Positions 1 through 7,814 of a stretch of 17,765 bases of DNA are shown here, piece after piece. How positions within the stretch are numbered: the stretch's first letter is position 1; every line of letters starts with the position of its first letter. The position numbers were made by a program, and so were the translations under genes. The DNA lies in NCBI GenBank assembly GCA_007128045.1, contig SKYG01000112.1, forward strand, positions 1-17,765. The letters run 5' to 3'. Below the pieces are notes generated by a model. That model made no database searches, was not told where the DNA came from, and saw nothing but the letters and a program-made list of their open reading frames with translations. This DNA comes from Bacteroidales bacterium (GTDB taxonomy: Bacteria > Bacteroidota > Bacteroidia > Bacteroidales > UBA7960).

Positions 1-666
1 AATGCCATTGCCGGTACGTTTATTACTGACAATGGGAAGATCCTTCTTGCCGGGAAAGACATTACCCTATGGCCTGAATACAGGAGGGCCAGGCTTGTGG
101 GCAGGGTGTTTCAGAACCCTTTTGCAGGAACGGCGGCGGGGATGAGCATTGCGGAAAATATCGTAATGGCCATGCACCGGGGAAAATACCGGTCATTGGG
201 AATGGCTGTTACCCGGCATGTGCGCGAGGAGATCGCTGAACGGGTTCAGAGCCTGAAGATGGGACTGGAAGACCGTCTTGACAACCCCATTGGCACCCTT
301 TCAGGAGGTCAGCGCCAGGCGCTTACACTGCTGATGGCCACCTGGCTGCGGCCGAAACTGCTCCTGCTTGATGAACATACCGCCGCCCTCGACCCAAAAA
401 GTGCTGCCAAGGTAGCTGAGTTGACAAGGCAAATTATTGCACAGGAAAACCTGACAGCCCTCATGGTTACCCATTCTATGCAACAAGCCGTAGACCTGCC
501 CGATCGCATCATCATGATGCATCGCGGTCATGTCGTTGAAGATTTTCGAGGCGACATGAAAAGACGGGTGCGTGTGCCAGACCTGATGCATGTATTTGAC
601 CGGGTGCAAAAACGTGAACTTTTTGACCAGTCTGTGGCGGAAATGCTTAATCCTCAGTATTGCTAA
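1..666 (+). CDS. ABC transporter ATP-binding protein, COG1101 type (5' end outside window)
   Basis: This is the ATPase subunit of an ABC importer, truncated by the window edge. The open frame runs from base 1, where the residues NAIAG are what normally follows a Walker A loop, so the P-loop lies just upstream. Visible motifs are the Q-loop (VFQNP, about base 106), the signature LSGGQRQ (298-318), Walker B with the D-loop (LLLLDEHTAALD, about 349-393) and the H-loop (MVTHS). The wording around these motifs, including ALTLLMAT after the signature and DEHTAALDPK, matches the COG1101 family. Members of that family work with a COG4120 permease and a COG2984 binding lipoprotein; some import tryptophan or tyrosine. 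The partners are not in the window and would be expected upstream. A GTG at 97 is internal and not the start. Family assignment is from memory of the consensus; the substrate is unknown. Confidence 0.9.
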   Translation, partial: NAIAGTFITDNGKILLAGKDITLWPEYRRARLVGRVFQNPFAGTAAGMSIAENIVMAMHRGKYRSLGMAVTRHVREEIAERVQSLKMGLEDRLDNPIGTLSGGQRQALTLLMATWLRPKLLLLDEHTAALDPKSAAKVAELTRQIIAQENLTALMVTHSMQQAVDLPDRIIMMHRGHVVEDFRGDMKRRVRVPDLMHVFDRVQKRELFDQSVAEMLNPQYC

Positions 667-784
667 CCCCATTCCCCCCCGTACCCTCTTATTTCAAATA
701 TTTATAAAAATTCATGTCGGCATCTGCGTTTTTGTGTATTTTAGCTTTTTGAATAGTTATTAACCATGTAACCGTAAAACAAGT

Positions 785-2332
785 ATGAACAAATTTGTTA
801 CCAGGCGCGATTTCCTGAAAACAGGGGGATTGGCCGCGGCAGGAACAGTTGTTCTGCCATCAATGCTTAGTGGCTGTTTTTCCGGACCGGGCGCTTCGTC
901 GCCCCTGGATTACCAGCTTAGCGATTATCTGAATCATTTCGGCGTTAGCACCAGGATCATCATGGATGTGATCGCCGAAGGTCTCTCAAGAGGGGGTGAC
1001 TATTGTGACCTCTATTTTCAGCACAGTATCAACAACAGCATCGGACTGGAAGACAACAGTGTTAACAGGGCGTTTTCCAATGTAAGCTTTGGTGTGGGGA
1101 TCAGGGTACTGAAAGGTGAGCAGACCGGGTATTCCTATACGGAAGACCTGAGTGCTTCATCGATGAGATCAGCTGCCCGAACCGCTGCAAACATCGCTGA
1201 TGGCAGTAAGGGGATGAAAGTTATGCCTCTGGTCGAGCGCCAGTTCTCCAACCATTATCCCATTAACATCCCCTGGGAAGAGATAGGTATTGGCAGTAAA
1301 ATTCCACTGTTACAAACCATCAACGACAAAACCTTTGCGCTCGATTCGCGGATCATCAAAACTACGGTGTCGTTTTCTGACAATACATCTTATGTATTGT
1401 TTGCCAACTCCGAGGGTGTCATTGCGTGTGACTACCAGCCTATGGGTACCCTGAGTGCATCTTGTGTAGCGGAACAGAATGGAAAAACCGAACAGAACGG
1501 ATACAACATTTCCGGACGCAATGACAAGGAGTTGTTTTCTGGAACTGCACTTGACCGTATCGCCAGGGAATCAGTTGAGAGTACGGTGTTGTTGTTTGAT
1601 GCTGTTTCTCCCAGGGCCGGTCAGATGCCCATCGTACTGGCTGCCGGCAGCTCCGGTATTTTGCTGCATGAGGCTATCGGCCATGGGATGGAAGCCGACT
1701 TTAACCGCAGGGGTGAATCTATATTCTCCGACAAAATCGGCAAAAAAGTGGCTGAACCATTTGTTAGCATTGTTGATGATGGCACAGTACCAAATATGCG
1801 CGGCTCGATCAACATGGATGATGAAGGCAATGAAACCCAGCAGACTTTTATGGTGGTTGATGGCATCCTGACATCTTATCTGCACGACAGGATCAGTGCC
1901 AGGTTCTACAACGTCGATCCTACCGGAAACGGACGCCGGGAGTCGTTCCGTCACATGCCACTGCCGCGTATGCGCAACACCTACATGCTTAACGGCCCAC
2001 ACGAAAAGCAGGAGATCATTGAATCTGTCAAATATGGCGTGTATGCCGAAACATTTACCGGCGGGCAGGTAAAGATCGGGCCGGGCGACTTCACTTTTTA
2101 CATCAAACAGGGCTATCTGATTGAAGACGGTAAGCTTACCAGGCCTATCAAAGACGTGAATATCATTGGCAACGGGCCTAAGGTACTTGAAGACATCACG
2201 ATGGTTGCCAATGACATGGAGATGTCTGAGGGTGGCTGGACCTGTGGCAAGGCAGGGCAAGGGGTTCCCGCTTCGATGGGGCAACCAACAGTTAAGGTGT
2301 CGTCGATCACTGTTGGAGGTATCAATGTTTGA
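785..2332 (+). CDS. tldD: TldD-family metalloprotease with Tat lipoprotein signal
   Basis: TldD is the catalytic subunit of the TldD/TldE zinc protease, which in E. coli is cytoplasmic and trims unfolded peptides such as microcin B17 precursor and CcdA. The zinc motif HExxxH is present (His295, Glu296, His300), and the third ligand is probably Cys487 in the WTCGKAGQG segment, which matches the C-terminal cysteine of E. coli TldD. The protein is 515 residues against about 480 in E. coli. The extra length is an N-terminal export signal: a perfect twin-arginine motif TRRDFLK, a hydrophobic stretch, then the lipobox LSGC. I infer export by Tat and lipid anchoring, so this TldD would act outside the cytoplasm. 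The tldE gene follows after 24 bases and is surely co-transcribed. The ATG at 785 is required to include the signal. Confidence 0.95.
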   Translation: MNKFVTRRDFLKTGGLAAAGTVVLPSMLSGCFSGPGASSPLDYQLSDYLNHFGVSTRIIMDVIAEGLSRGGDYCDLYFQHSINNSIGLEDNSVNRAFSNVSFGVGIRVLKGEQTGYSYTEDLSASSMRSAARTAANIADGSKGMKVMPLVERQFSNHYPINIPWEEIGIGSKIPLLQTINDKTFALDSRIIKTTVSFSDNTSYVLFANSEGVIACDYQPMGTLSASCVAEQNGKTEQNGYNISGRNDKELFSGTALDRIARESVESTVLLFDAVSPRAGQMPIVLAAGSSGILLHEAIGHGMEADFNRRGESIFSDKIGKKVAEPFVSIVDDGTVPNMRGSINMDDEGNETQQTFMVVDGILTSYLHDRISARFYNVDPTGNGRRESFRHMPLPRMRNTYMLNGPHEKQEIIESVKYGVYAETFTGGQVKIGPGDFTFYIKQGYLIEDGKLTRPIKDVNIIGNGPKVLEDITMVANDMEMSEGGWTCGKAGQGVPASMGQPTVKVSSITVGGINV

Positions 2333-2356
2333 TTTTAACAAGTAAAGCACATAACC

Positions 2357-3682
2357 ATGAACAATAAAGAACGAATGGACTTGGCTGGCTGGGCCAGCGA
2401 TTTTGCCCGAAAAAAGGGTGCTTCAGAAGTCGCGGTATCAATCTCACGCTCCCGCTCTGTACAGGTAGAAGTCAGGGAACAACGCATCGAGACCATCAGG
2501 GAGTCGACCGACAATAACCTTTCCCTACAGATATATCGCGATAAAAAATTTTCCAGTCATTCAACCAACAACCTGCAAAAGGGGCAGCTTGAAAGGTTTA
2601 TCAGTGAAGCGGTTGAGGCCACTGCCTACTTGTCGCCCGATGAAGACCGCAGCCTTCCCGACCCTTCTTTATATCCCGATGATTTGTCGACCGACCTGGG
2701 ATTAACAGATCCTCAACACGGAACTGTCAGTCCGGAGTTCAGGGTACAACGGGCCATGGAAACGGAGCAAATGATCCGCGACGGGAATGTCGGGGCCGAG
2801 GTGCTGTCGGTGTCAGCCAGGTTTAACGACAACGCCTCAGAGGGTGTCAGGGTGCATAGCAATGGTTTCATGGGTGAGACAAGCACCACCTCTTTCAGTA
2901 CCGGCGCCACCTTATCTGTGATGGATCAGGGTGCCCGCCCTTCCGGAGCATTTTTTGCCGGCAGCCGCTTTCTGCATGAGCTGCCACCGGCAAATGATAT
3001 CGCCGAACGAACCGTGTTCGATACCGTGAGGCAACTGGGGCAATCTCAGGCCCCCTCAGGGAGGTATGTGATGATCATCGACAACCGGGTGGCCGGCAAC
3101 ATCATTTTCCGTTTGTTCCAGCCACTTTCTGCCAGGAATATCCAGCAGAGGAACTCCTACCTGATCGACATGATCGGCCAGCCGATCGCATCAGAACAAC
3201 TCACCATCATCGACGATCCCTTCATCAGGGGTGGGCTTGGCTCCCGGCTTTTCGACGGCGAAGGCATTGCCGCCCAAAAACGAACCATCATTGATAAAGG
3301 CGTTCTGAAGACCTACCTGATCGACAACTATTATGGCCGCAAGCTGGACATGACGCCCAATGGAGGCTCCACCTCCAACATCATCATGGGATATGGCAAC
3401 CGCAACCAGGAGCAGATCATCGCTTCCCAGGATAAAGCCATCCTAATCACCTCTTTTTCTGGAGGCAACGCCAATTCGACCACTGGTGACTTTTCATTTG
3501 GTATTGCTGGTCAGCTTATTGAAAATGGCAAGATCGTAAGGGCCGTGAATGAGATGAACATTTCGGGCAATATGAAAAACCTGTGGAAACAGCTTGTGGA
3601 AACCGGCAACGACCCATTCCCCTACTCTTCGCTGCAAAGCCCCACCATGGTCTTTGCCGATGTGGATTTCAGCGGGTTGTAG
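2357..3682 (+). CDS. tldE: TldE/PmbA-family metalloprotease partner subunit
   Basis: This is the non-catalytic partner of TldD. The pair forms a heterodimer in which TldD supplies the zinc site and TldE closes the proteolytic chamber. The 441-residue length is normal for TldE/PmbA. The C-terminal half shows the shared TldD/E fold segments, for example GLGSRLFDGEGIAAQ, GVLKTYLIDNYYGRK and GNANSTTGDFSFGIAGQ. There is no HExxxH, as expected. The gene starts 24 bases after tldD. The N-terminus MNNKERMDLAGWASDFARK is charged and soluble, with no signal peptide, which contrasts with the Tat signal on its partner. If the two form a complex, TldE may be carried through Tat as a passenger, or the partners may be in different compartments. 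Identity is firm; location is inference. Confidence 0.93.
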   Translation: MNNKERMDLAGWASDFARKKGASEVAVSISRSRSVQVEVREQRIETIRESTDNNLSLQIYRDKKFSSHSTNNLQKGQLERFISEAVEATAYLSPDEDRSLPDPSLYPDDLSTDLGLTDPQHGTVSPEFRVQRAMETEQMIRDGNVGAEVLSVSARFNDNASEGVRVHSNGFMGETSTTSFSTGATLSVMDQGARPSGAFFAGSRFLHELPPANDIAERTVFDTVRQLGQSQAPSGRYVMIIDNRVAGNIIFRLFQPLSARNIQQRNSYLIDMIGQPIASEQLTIIDDPFIRGGLGSRLFDGEGIAAQKRTIIDKGVLKTYLIDNYYGRKLDMTPNGGSTSNIIMGYGNRNQEQIIASQDKAILITSFSGGNANSTTGDFSFGIAGQLIENGKIVRAVNEMNISGNMKNLWKQLVETGNDPFPYSSLQSPTMVFADVDFSGL

Positions 3683-3847
3683 GCCGGTGTCATTATGTCT
3701 CCGGACGTGTCTACTTACCAATAAAAACTTTTCCGCCTTTTGTGTTGGTTCTCTGGCATAAAACTTTTCACTATTTTCTTGAATCACTATAGTTACATAA
3801 CCCCCTTTGTAAATGTCAAATTCAACAAGGACTCCAGACTACTACAT

Positions 3848-3882
3848 AAAAAAAAAAGAGGTCAAAAATGACCTCTTTTTTT
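3848..3882 (-). terminator. Symmetric hairpin terminator shared by tRNA-Asn and tldE
   Basis: GAGGTCA (3858-3864), a loop of four A, then TGACCTC (3869-3875), flanked by A runs on the left and T runs on the right. Read on the minus strand it ends in ten T just after the tRNA. Read on the plus strand it ends in seven T about 170 bases after tldE. It can therefore stop transcription from both sides. Confidence 0.85.
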
Positions 3883-3885
3883 ATC

Positions 3886-3962
3886 TGGCTCCTCCTCTAG
3901 GACTTGAACCTAGGACCCTCTGATTAACAGTCAGATGCTCTAACCAACTGAGCTAAGGAGGA
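3886..3962 (-). tRNA. tRNA-Asn (anticodon GTT), CCA encoded
   Basis: Read on the minus strand, this folds into a complete cloverleaf. The acceptor stem TCCTCCT pairs with AGGAGGA. The D-arm has GCTC/GAGC around AGTTGGTTA. The anticodon stem TCTGA/TCAGA closes the loop CTGTTAA with anticodon GTT. The T-arm has CTAGG/CCTAG around TTCAAGT, followed by discriminator G. The terminal CCA is encoded (3886-3888). A five-base variable loop makes it a class I tRNA. It stands alone, with its own promoter at about 3995-4024 and a terminator four bases downstream. I see no attachment-site duplication or integrase nearby. Confidence 0.98.
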
Positions 3963-3994
3963 ATATTTCAAACAAGTTCAATTGTTTGGGATTG

Positions 3995-4024
3995 CAAAAT
4001 TAATAAACTTTTTTGATTCACAAA
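3995..4024 (-). promoter_or_regulatory. Bacteroidota-type promoter for tRNA-Asn
   Basis: On the minus strand, TTTG (4021-4024) is followed after 18 bases by TAATTTTG (3995-4002), an exact match to the TAnnTTTG element used by the Bacteroidota primary sigma factor. The start point would fall near 3988, leaving a leader of roughly 25 bases before the tRNA. Confidence 0.7.
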
Positions 4025-4161
4025 ACACTTTTCTGCCTTGTAACAAGGTTTTTTTGTTCACTCCCGGATCACCCCTGCACCAGTCCATGTTTTTTTCTTA
4101 CATTTGCCATTTATTAGTGTTTTTTACAGCAGTCTGCATACCGGCGTTAAAAACCGTTACG

Positions 4162-4169
4162 TATCTTTG
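4162..4169 (+). promoter_or_regulatory. Candidate -7 element upstream of the serine hydrolase gene
   Basis: TATCTTTG matches TAnnTTTG exactly and lies about 55 bases before the ATG at 4225. No good TTG-type upstream element is found at the usual spacing, so this is a half-site only. The surrounding 3963-4224 stretch is AT-rich and shows no convincing gene. Confidence 0.45.
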
Positions 4170-4224
4170 AACAAATATACTATAACCAACTGTTTGACCG
4201 TTCGCCTTCTATATAATACGATCT

Positions 4225-5508
4225 ATGTTATCTCTGTTACAACAAAAGCTTAACGCTCTGTTACTATTTATACAATGCAGTCTGAAAAGGCCTGCCATGC
4301 TATTCCCCGCAGTTCTGTTCATTGCGTTGATTGGACTTGCGGCCATGTTGTCTTTTTCTGCCTCTTCCGAAAAGATAAATCCATACCTGGCAAACGACCT
4401 TCCCCTGCCAACACTACCATTGCCATATTCACCAGATGAGCTGGCGTATTACGATTCTACCATTACCGCTTTTTTGCAACGACACCGGTTCAATGGCACT
4501 GTGCTTGTAGCACGACGTGGAATGATCATTTACCAGGATGCATTCGGGTATGCCGACTTCAGAGACCGCACCCCCCATACTCCCGATACGCCCTTTCAGC
4601 TTGCCAGCATCTCTAAAACATTTACCGCCACGGCTGTACTGATGCTTCAGGAAGACGGCCTGCTAAACATTGATGATCCCGTTAACAAACATATCCCTGA
4701 GTTCCCTTATCCGCATATGACCATCAGGCATCTGCTGAGCCACACCTCCGGGATTCAAAATTATATGTGGCTCGTTGAACGCTATTGGAAAGAAGAACAG
4801 CTGCCCACCAATGAAGATGTGCTGGTTCTGTTTAACAGGTATCCACGACCGGTGAACTTTTCTGCAGGTACGCGCTTTGAATATTCCAATACCGGCTATG
4901 CATTTCTGGCCCTCGTAGTTGAACGTGTTTCCGGAAAGCGATTCTCTGACTTTCTTGAAAGCAGGATATTTGTACCACTTCAGATGACCAATACCTTTGC
5001 CTATAATCCCAATGAAGGGCTTGGTGAACGTGAACACAGGGCGTTGGGCTTCAGACCGTGGAGAAGGTCTTTCATCTATAACGGTGACCAGGCCCACGAC
5101 GGGGTCATGGGAGACAAAGGTCTCTATTCTTCGGTGGTTGACCTGTATAAATGGGATCAGGCTATTTATAGCCACTCCCTGTTGCCCAGGCGCGTGTGGG
5201 AGCAGGCCTTTGAACCCGCCTTACTGCAAAACCAGCGTACAGTGAATTATGGTCAGGGATGGAGGCTGCAAACCTTTCTGGATGGCCGCATCGTTCATCA
5301 TCCCGGTCGATGGGGTGGGTTCAGGACTTCATTCAAACGCTTTATTGACAACAAGGGCACCCTGATCATGCTTAGCAATAACGACCGCGATATCACACCA
5401 CTGGTTGAAGGAATGCAAAACATCATATTTCAACAGGAAATTTTACTCTTTTCCGAAAAGCCTGCTGAAGATACCCTGCCTTATGAAGAAGAATCTGATG
5501 GAAGTTAA
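4225..5508 (+). CDS. Membrane-anchored serine hydrolase, class C beta-lactamase/PBP-like fold
   Basis: This is a serine hydrolase of the beta-lactamase family (Pfam Beta-lactamase; class C, EstB and DD-peptidase relatives). The catalytic motifs are in order and intact: SxxK as Ser128-I-S-Lys131, the tyrosine motif YSN starting at Tyr220, and the third motif HPG starting at His359 in place of KTG. An N-terminal hydrophobic segment (about residues 24-45) looks like an uncleaved signal anchor, which would put the enzyme in the periplasm tethered to the inner membrane. Substrate cannot be read from the sequence: cell-wall peptide, D-amino-acid peptides, esters and beta-lactams are all hydrolysed by family members, and most chromosomal ones are not resistance enzymes. 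It overlaps the dut start by 11 bases, so it probably begins the dut-containing transcript. Confidence 0.9.
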   Translation: MLSLLQQKLNALLLFIQCSLKRPAMLFPAVLFIALIGLAAMLSFSASSEKINPYLANDLPLPTLPLPYSPDELAYYDSTITAFLQRHRFNGTVLVARRGMIIYQDAFGYADFRDRTPHTPDTPFQLASISKTFTATAVLMLQEDGLLNIDDPVNKHIPEFPYPHMTIRHLLSHTSGIQNYMWLVERYWKEEQLPTNEDVLVLFNRYPRPVNFSAGTRFEYSNTGYAFLALVVERVSGKRFSDFLESRIFVPLQMTNTFAYNPNEGLGEREHRALGFRPWRRSFIYNGDQAHDGVMGDKGLYSSVVDLYKWDQAIYSHSLLPRRVWEQAFEPALLQNQRTVNYGQGWRLQTFLDGRIVHHPGRWGGFRTSFKRFIDNKGTLIMLSNNDRDITPLVEGMQNIIFQQEILLFSEKPAEDTLPYEEESDGS

Positions 5509-5932
5509 TATAGTAAATCTCTCCAACAATCCCCTGCCATCCTATGAAACCGACTATTCTGCAGGGATGGACCTCAGGGCCAATCTAACGGAACCCCTTA
5601 CACTTAAGCCACTGCAGCGCAGCCTGGTGCCCACTGGTATATATATCGAACTGCCAGCAGGGTATGAAGCCCAGATTCGCCCTCGCAGCGGACTGGCCGC
5701 TAAGTACGGTGTAACAGTGTTGAATAGCCCCGGAACCATCGATGCCGACTACCGTGGAGAAATTAAAATCATTCTCGTTAACCTTTCGGCTGATGAGTTT
5801 GTTATACAACATGGCGACCGTATCGCCCAAATGATCATTGCCAGACATGAACAAGTCAACCTTAATACGGTTGATACTCTTGGTGAAACCAGCCGTGGCG
5901 CAGGTGGATTCGGACATACGGGACATAAATAG
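5498..5932 (+). CDS. dut: Deoxyuridine 5'-triphosphate nucleotidohydrolase (dUTPase)
   Basis: Hydrolyses dUTP to dUMP and pyrophosphate, keeping uracil out of DNA and feeding dTMP synthesis; a cytoplasmic homotrimer. All five family motifs are visible in a 144-residue protein of normal length: SAGMDLRA (21-28), RPRSGLAA (61-68), the NSPGTIDADYRG segment with the likely catalytic Asp82 and Tyr85, GDRIAQM (106-112), and the glycine-rich C-terminal arm RGAGGFGHTG (133-142), where His replaces the usual Ser. I chose the ATG at 5498 because the family's first strand begins right there. The frame stays open upstream to 5405, and 5483 is an alternative start, but that region codes for the preceding hydrolase. 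A period-7 repeat array begins at the last base of the stop codon. Confidence 0.97.
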   Translation: MEVNIVNLSNNPLPSYETDYSAGMDLRANLTEPLTLKPLQRSLVPTGIYIELPAGYEAQIRPRSGLAAKYGVTVLNSPGTIDADYRGEIKIILVNLSADEFVIQHGDRIAQMIIARHEQVNLNTVDTLGETSRGAGGFGHTGHK

Positions 5933-5980
5933 TTTAAGGTTTAAGGCTCAAGGTTTAAAGTCAAAAGTTTAAAGTCTAAT
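5932..5980. repeat. Degenerate tandem array, period 7, seven units
   Basis: Seven consecutive heptamers without gaps: GTTTAAG, GTTTAAG, GCTCAAG, GTTTAAA, GTCAAAA, GTTTAAA, GTCTAAT. The first G is the last base of the dut stop codon. Arrays like this are common between genes in Bacteroidota; no function is known to me. Confidence 0.85.
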
Positions 5981-6007
5981 GATAAATTATTGATTAAATT
6001 ATAACGA

Positions 6008-6037
6008 CTTCGACCTTCAGACATTCAGACCTTCAGA
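6008..6037. repeat. Second degenerate tandem array, units CTTCAGA-like
   Basis: Four units CTTCGAC, CTTCAGA, CATTCAGA, CCTTCAGA (periods 7, 7, 8, 8) sit between the first array and the TPR gene start. The sequence is different from the first array but the unit length is the same or nearly so. Confidence 0.7.
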
Positions 6038-6059
6038 TTTTTTGACAATTTATAAACAC

Positions 6060-7814
6060 ATGAACAACACACATAAATACCTGGTTCTCTTTTTGGCGCT
6101 TACAATAACCCTGTTGCCCGGCTGTAAAAGCGCAAAGGCACCTGTTGCACAACAACAGGAGCAAAGCATGAGCCCCACATGGACTTCAGAGAAAGAGAAG
6201 CTGAGGAGTACCATCATGCTCATTGAGGCGAGCCGGCAGAAGATGCTTGGAAACTGGTCGGAAGCCACTGTGCTGTATCACGATGCGATCACTGTCGATC
6301 CCGAAAACGATGCCGCTCATTTTGAGCTGGCAAAGATACATGCGATGCAGGGTGAGTTTGAAGATGCATTACAATATGCACAGACGGCCGTAAAGCTATC
6401 TCCAGAAAATCGGTACTACCTCTCTGTCCTGGCCGACATTTACGTGCTTTCCAATAAGTTAAACGAAGCCATTGAGGTGTATGAACAACTTTCTGGCAAG
6501 TATCCGGAAAATGTTGAATACGCCTATAACCTCGCCTCTGCCTATCTCTACTCAGACCAGCACGAAAAGGCTCTGGGTGTGCTTCAGCATATTGAAAACC
6601 TAATCGGATTTACGGAGGAAATTTCAGTTGAAAAACAAAAGATTTGGGTGGAGCAGGGCCAGTATGAGAAGGCCATCGAAGAAGCCAAAAGACTTGTAGA
6701 GCTTTTCCCTGATGATATGGTCTATTATGAGTTGCTGGCTGACTTGTATCGTGAAACAGGACAACTTGAGGATGCGGCCACTCTTTACAGATCGATGCTG
6801 GAGCATGATCCGGACAACCCGCTGGCTCATTTGTTAATGGCCGACTACTACCTTGAAACAGACAATGAAGAGGCGGCTTTCAACTCTCTGCTACAAGCTT
6901 TTAACAGCCCATCACTGAATTCCGAAGCAAAAGCTCGCATCATATACCGGTACTACCTGATGTCTGAGGAAGATCCACAGTATATGGAGTATGGCTTAAA
7001 GCTTTGTGAATTAATGATAGAACAGCATCCTGATGACCCGGAGTCATACCTCATTTATGCAGACTTTCTGAATCGCGAACAGCGCCTTGAAGAGGCACGT
7101 GCCATGTATCTGAATGCCTCACGCCTAGACCCCTCCAACCTATCTGTCTGGCAACAGATCATTAGTATCGATGGCCAACTGACTGATTTCGAATCAATGA
7201 GAGACCATTCTGACATGGCATTGGAGTATTTTTTTGAACAACCTTTGCTGTTTTTGTTCAATGGACTGGCCAATCTTCAGTTAAAAAACTATGAAGAAGC
7301 TGCTTCTTCCCTGGAGTATGGATTGGCAATGACAGGCTTTGAAGATGATCTGAAGGGTGATTTCTACTCCCTGTTGGGCGACACCTATCATTATCTGAAC
7401 AACCACAGTCAGTCGGATCTTCATTATGAAAAGGCCCTGGAAATAAATCCTGAAAATGCAACCGTGCTGAACAATTACAGCTATCATCTTGCCGTTAGAA
7501 GAGAAAGGTTGGATGAAGCTGAAAAGATGTCACGGAAGGCAAATAGCCTGGAAACCGGCAATGCCGCCTTTCTGGATACCTACGGTTGGATCATGTACCA
7601 GCTTGGTCGTTATGAAGAAGCCAGGAGCTGGATCGAACAATCGATAGAACATGCTGAATCTCCAAGTGCCGATGTGCTGGAGCATTACGGCGATGTGATG
7701 TATAAGCTGGGCAAGAATGAAGAGGCCCTCAGATATTGGGAGAAAGCCCGGGAAGCGGGAGAAGGATCCAAATACCTGAAACAAAAAATTGAAGACAGGA
7801 CATTGTATGAATAG
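6060..7814 (+). CDS. Tetratricopeptide-repeat lipoprotein
   Basis: A 584-residue protein with a lipoprotein signal (hydrophobic residues about 7-19, LLPGC, lipidated Cys22), followed by a long array of tetratricopeptide repeats. Clear repeat cores include NDAAHFELAKIHAMQGEFEDA, shifted copies every 34 residues, and near the end ENATVLNNYSYHLAVRRERLDEA, TYGWIMYQLGRYEEARSWI and HYGDVMYKLGKNEEALRYW. TPRs bind other proteins, so a scaffold role at the periplasmic face of a membrane is likely. No lysine/acidic surface-export signal follows the cysteine. I prefer the ATG at 6060 over 6042 because it gives a compact signal peptide. The downstream DUF4292 gene starts eight bases before this stop, so the two are translationally coupled and probably act together. 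The exact function is unknown. Confidence 0.92.
   Translation: MNNTHKYLVLFLALTITLLPGCKSAKAPVAQQQEQSMSPTWTSEKEKLRSTIMLIEASRQKMLGNWSEATVLYHDAITVDPENDAAHFELAKIHAMQGEFEDALQYAQTAVKLSPENRYYLSVLADIYVLSNKLNEAIEVYEQLSGKYPENVEYAYNLASAYLYSDQHEKALGVLQHIENLIGFTEEISVEKQKIWVEQGQYEKAIEEAKRLVELFPDDMVYYELLADLYRETGQLEDAATLYRSMLEHDPDNPLAHLLMADYYLETDNEEAAFNSLLQAFNSPSLNSEAKARIIYRYYLMSEEDPQYMEYGLKLCELMIEQHPDDPESYLIYADFLNREQRLEEARAMYLNASRLDPSNLSVWQQIISIDGQLTDFESMRDHSDMALEYFFEQPLLFLFNGLANLQLKNYEEAASSLEYGLAMTGFEDDLKGDFYSLLGDTYHYLNNHSQSDLHYEKALEINPENATVLNNYSYHLAVRRERLDEAEKMSRKANSLETGNAAFLDTYGWIMYQLGRYEEARSWIEQSIEHAESPSADVLEHYGDVMYKLGKNEEALRYWEKAREAGEGSKYLKQKIEDRTLYE

Noticed and set aside
1571..2350. Long antisense frame opposite tldD (259 codons)
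   Set aside because: tldD is unmistakable in the other strand; the antisense product has no recognisable motif and arises from codon bias.
3886..3962. tRNA-Asn considered as an integration site
   Set aside because: No integrase, no partial copy of the tRNA 3' end elsewhere in the window, and neighbouring genes look native.
3982..4170. Open frame of 62 codons between the tRNA and the serine hydrolase gene
   Set aside because: Its composition is that of AT-rich non-coding DNA (Phe- and Leu-rich, no domain), and it covers the tRNA promoter.
4211..4218. TATAAT-like sequence just before the serine hydrolase start
   Set aside because: It resembles a sigma-70 -10 box, but Bacteroidota use a different consensus and this position would leave almost no leader.
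5405..5497. Upstream extension of the dUTPase frame
   Set aside because: The extra residues have no counterpart in the dUTPase family and the DNA there codes for the end of the serine hydrolase in another frame.
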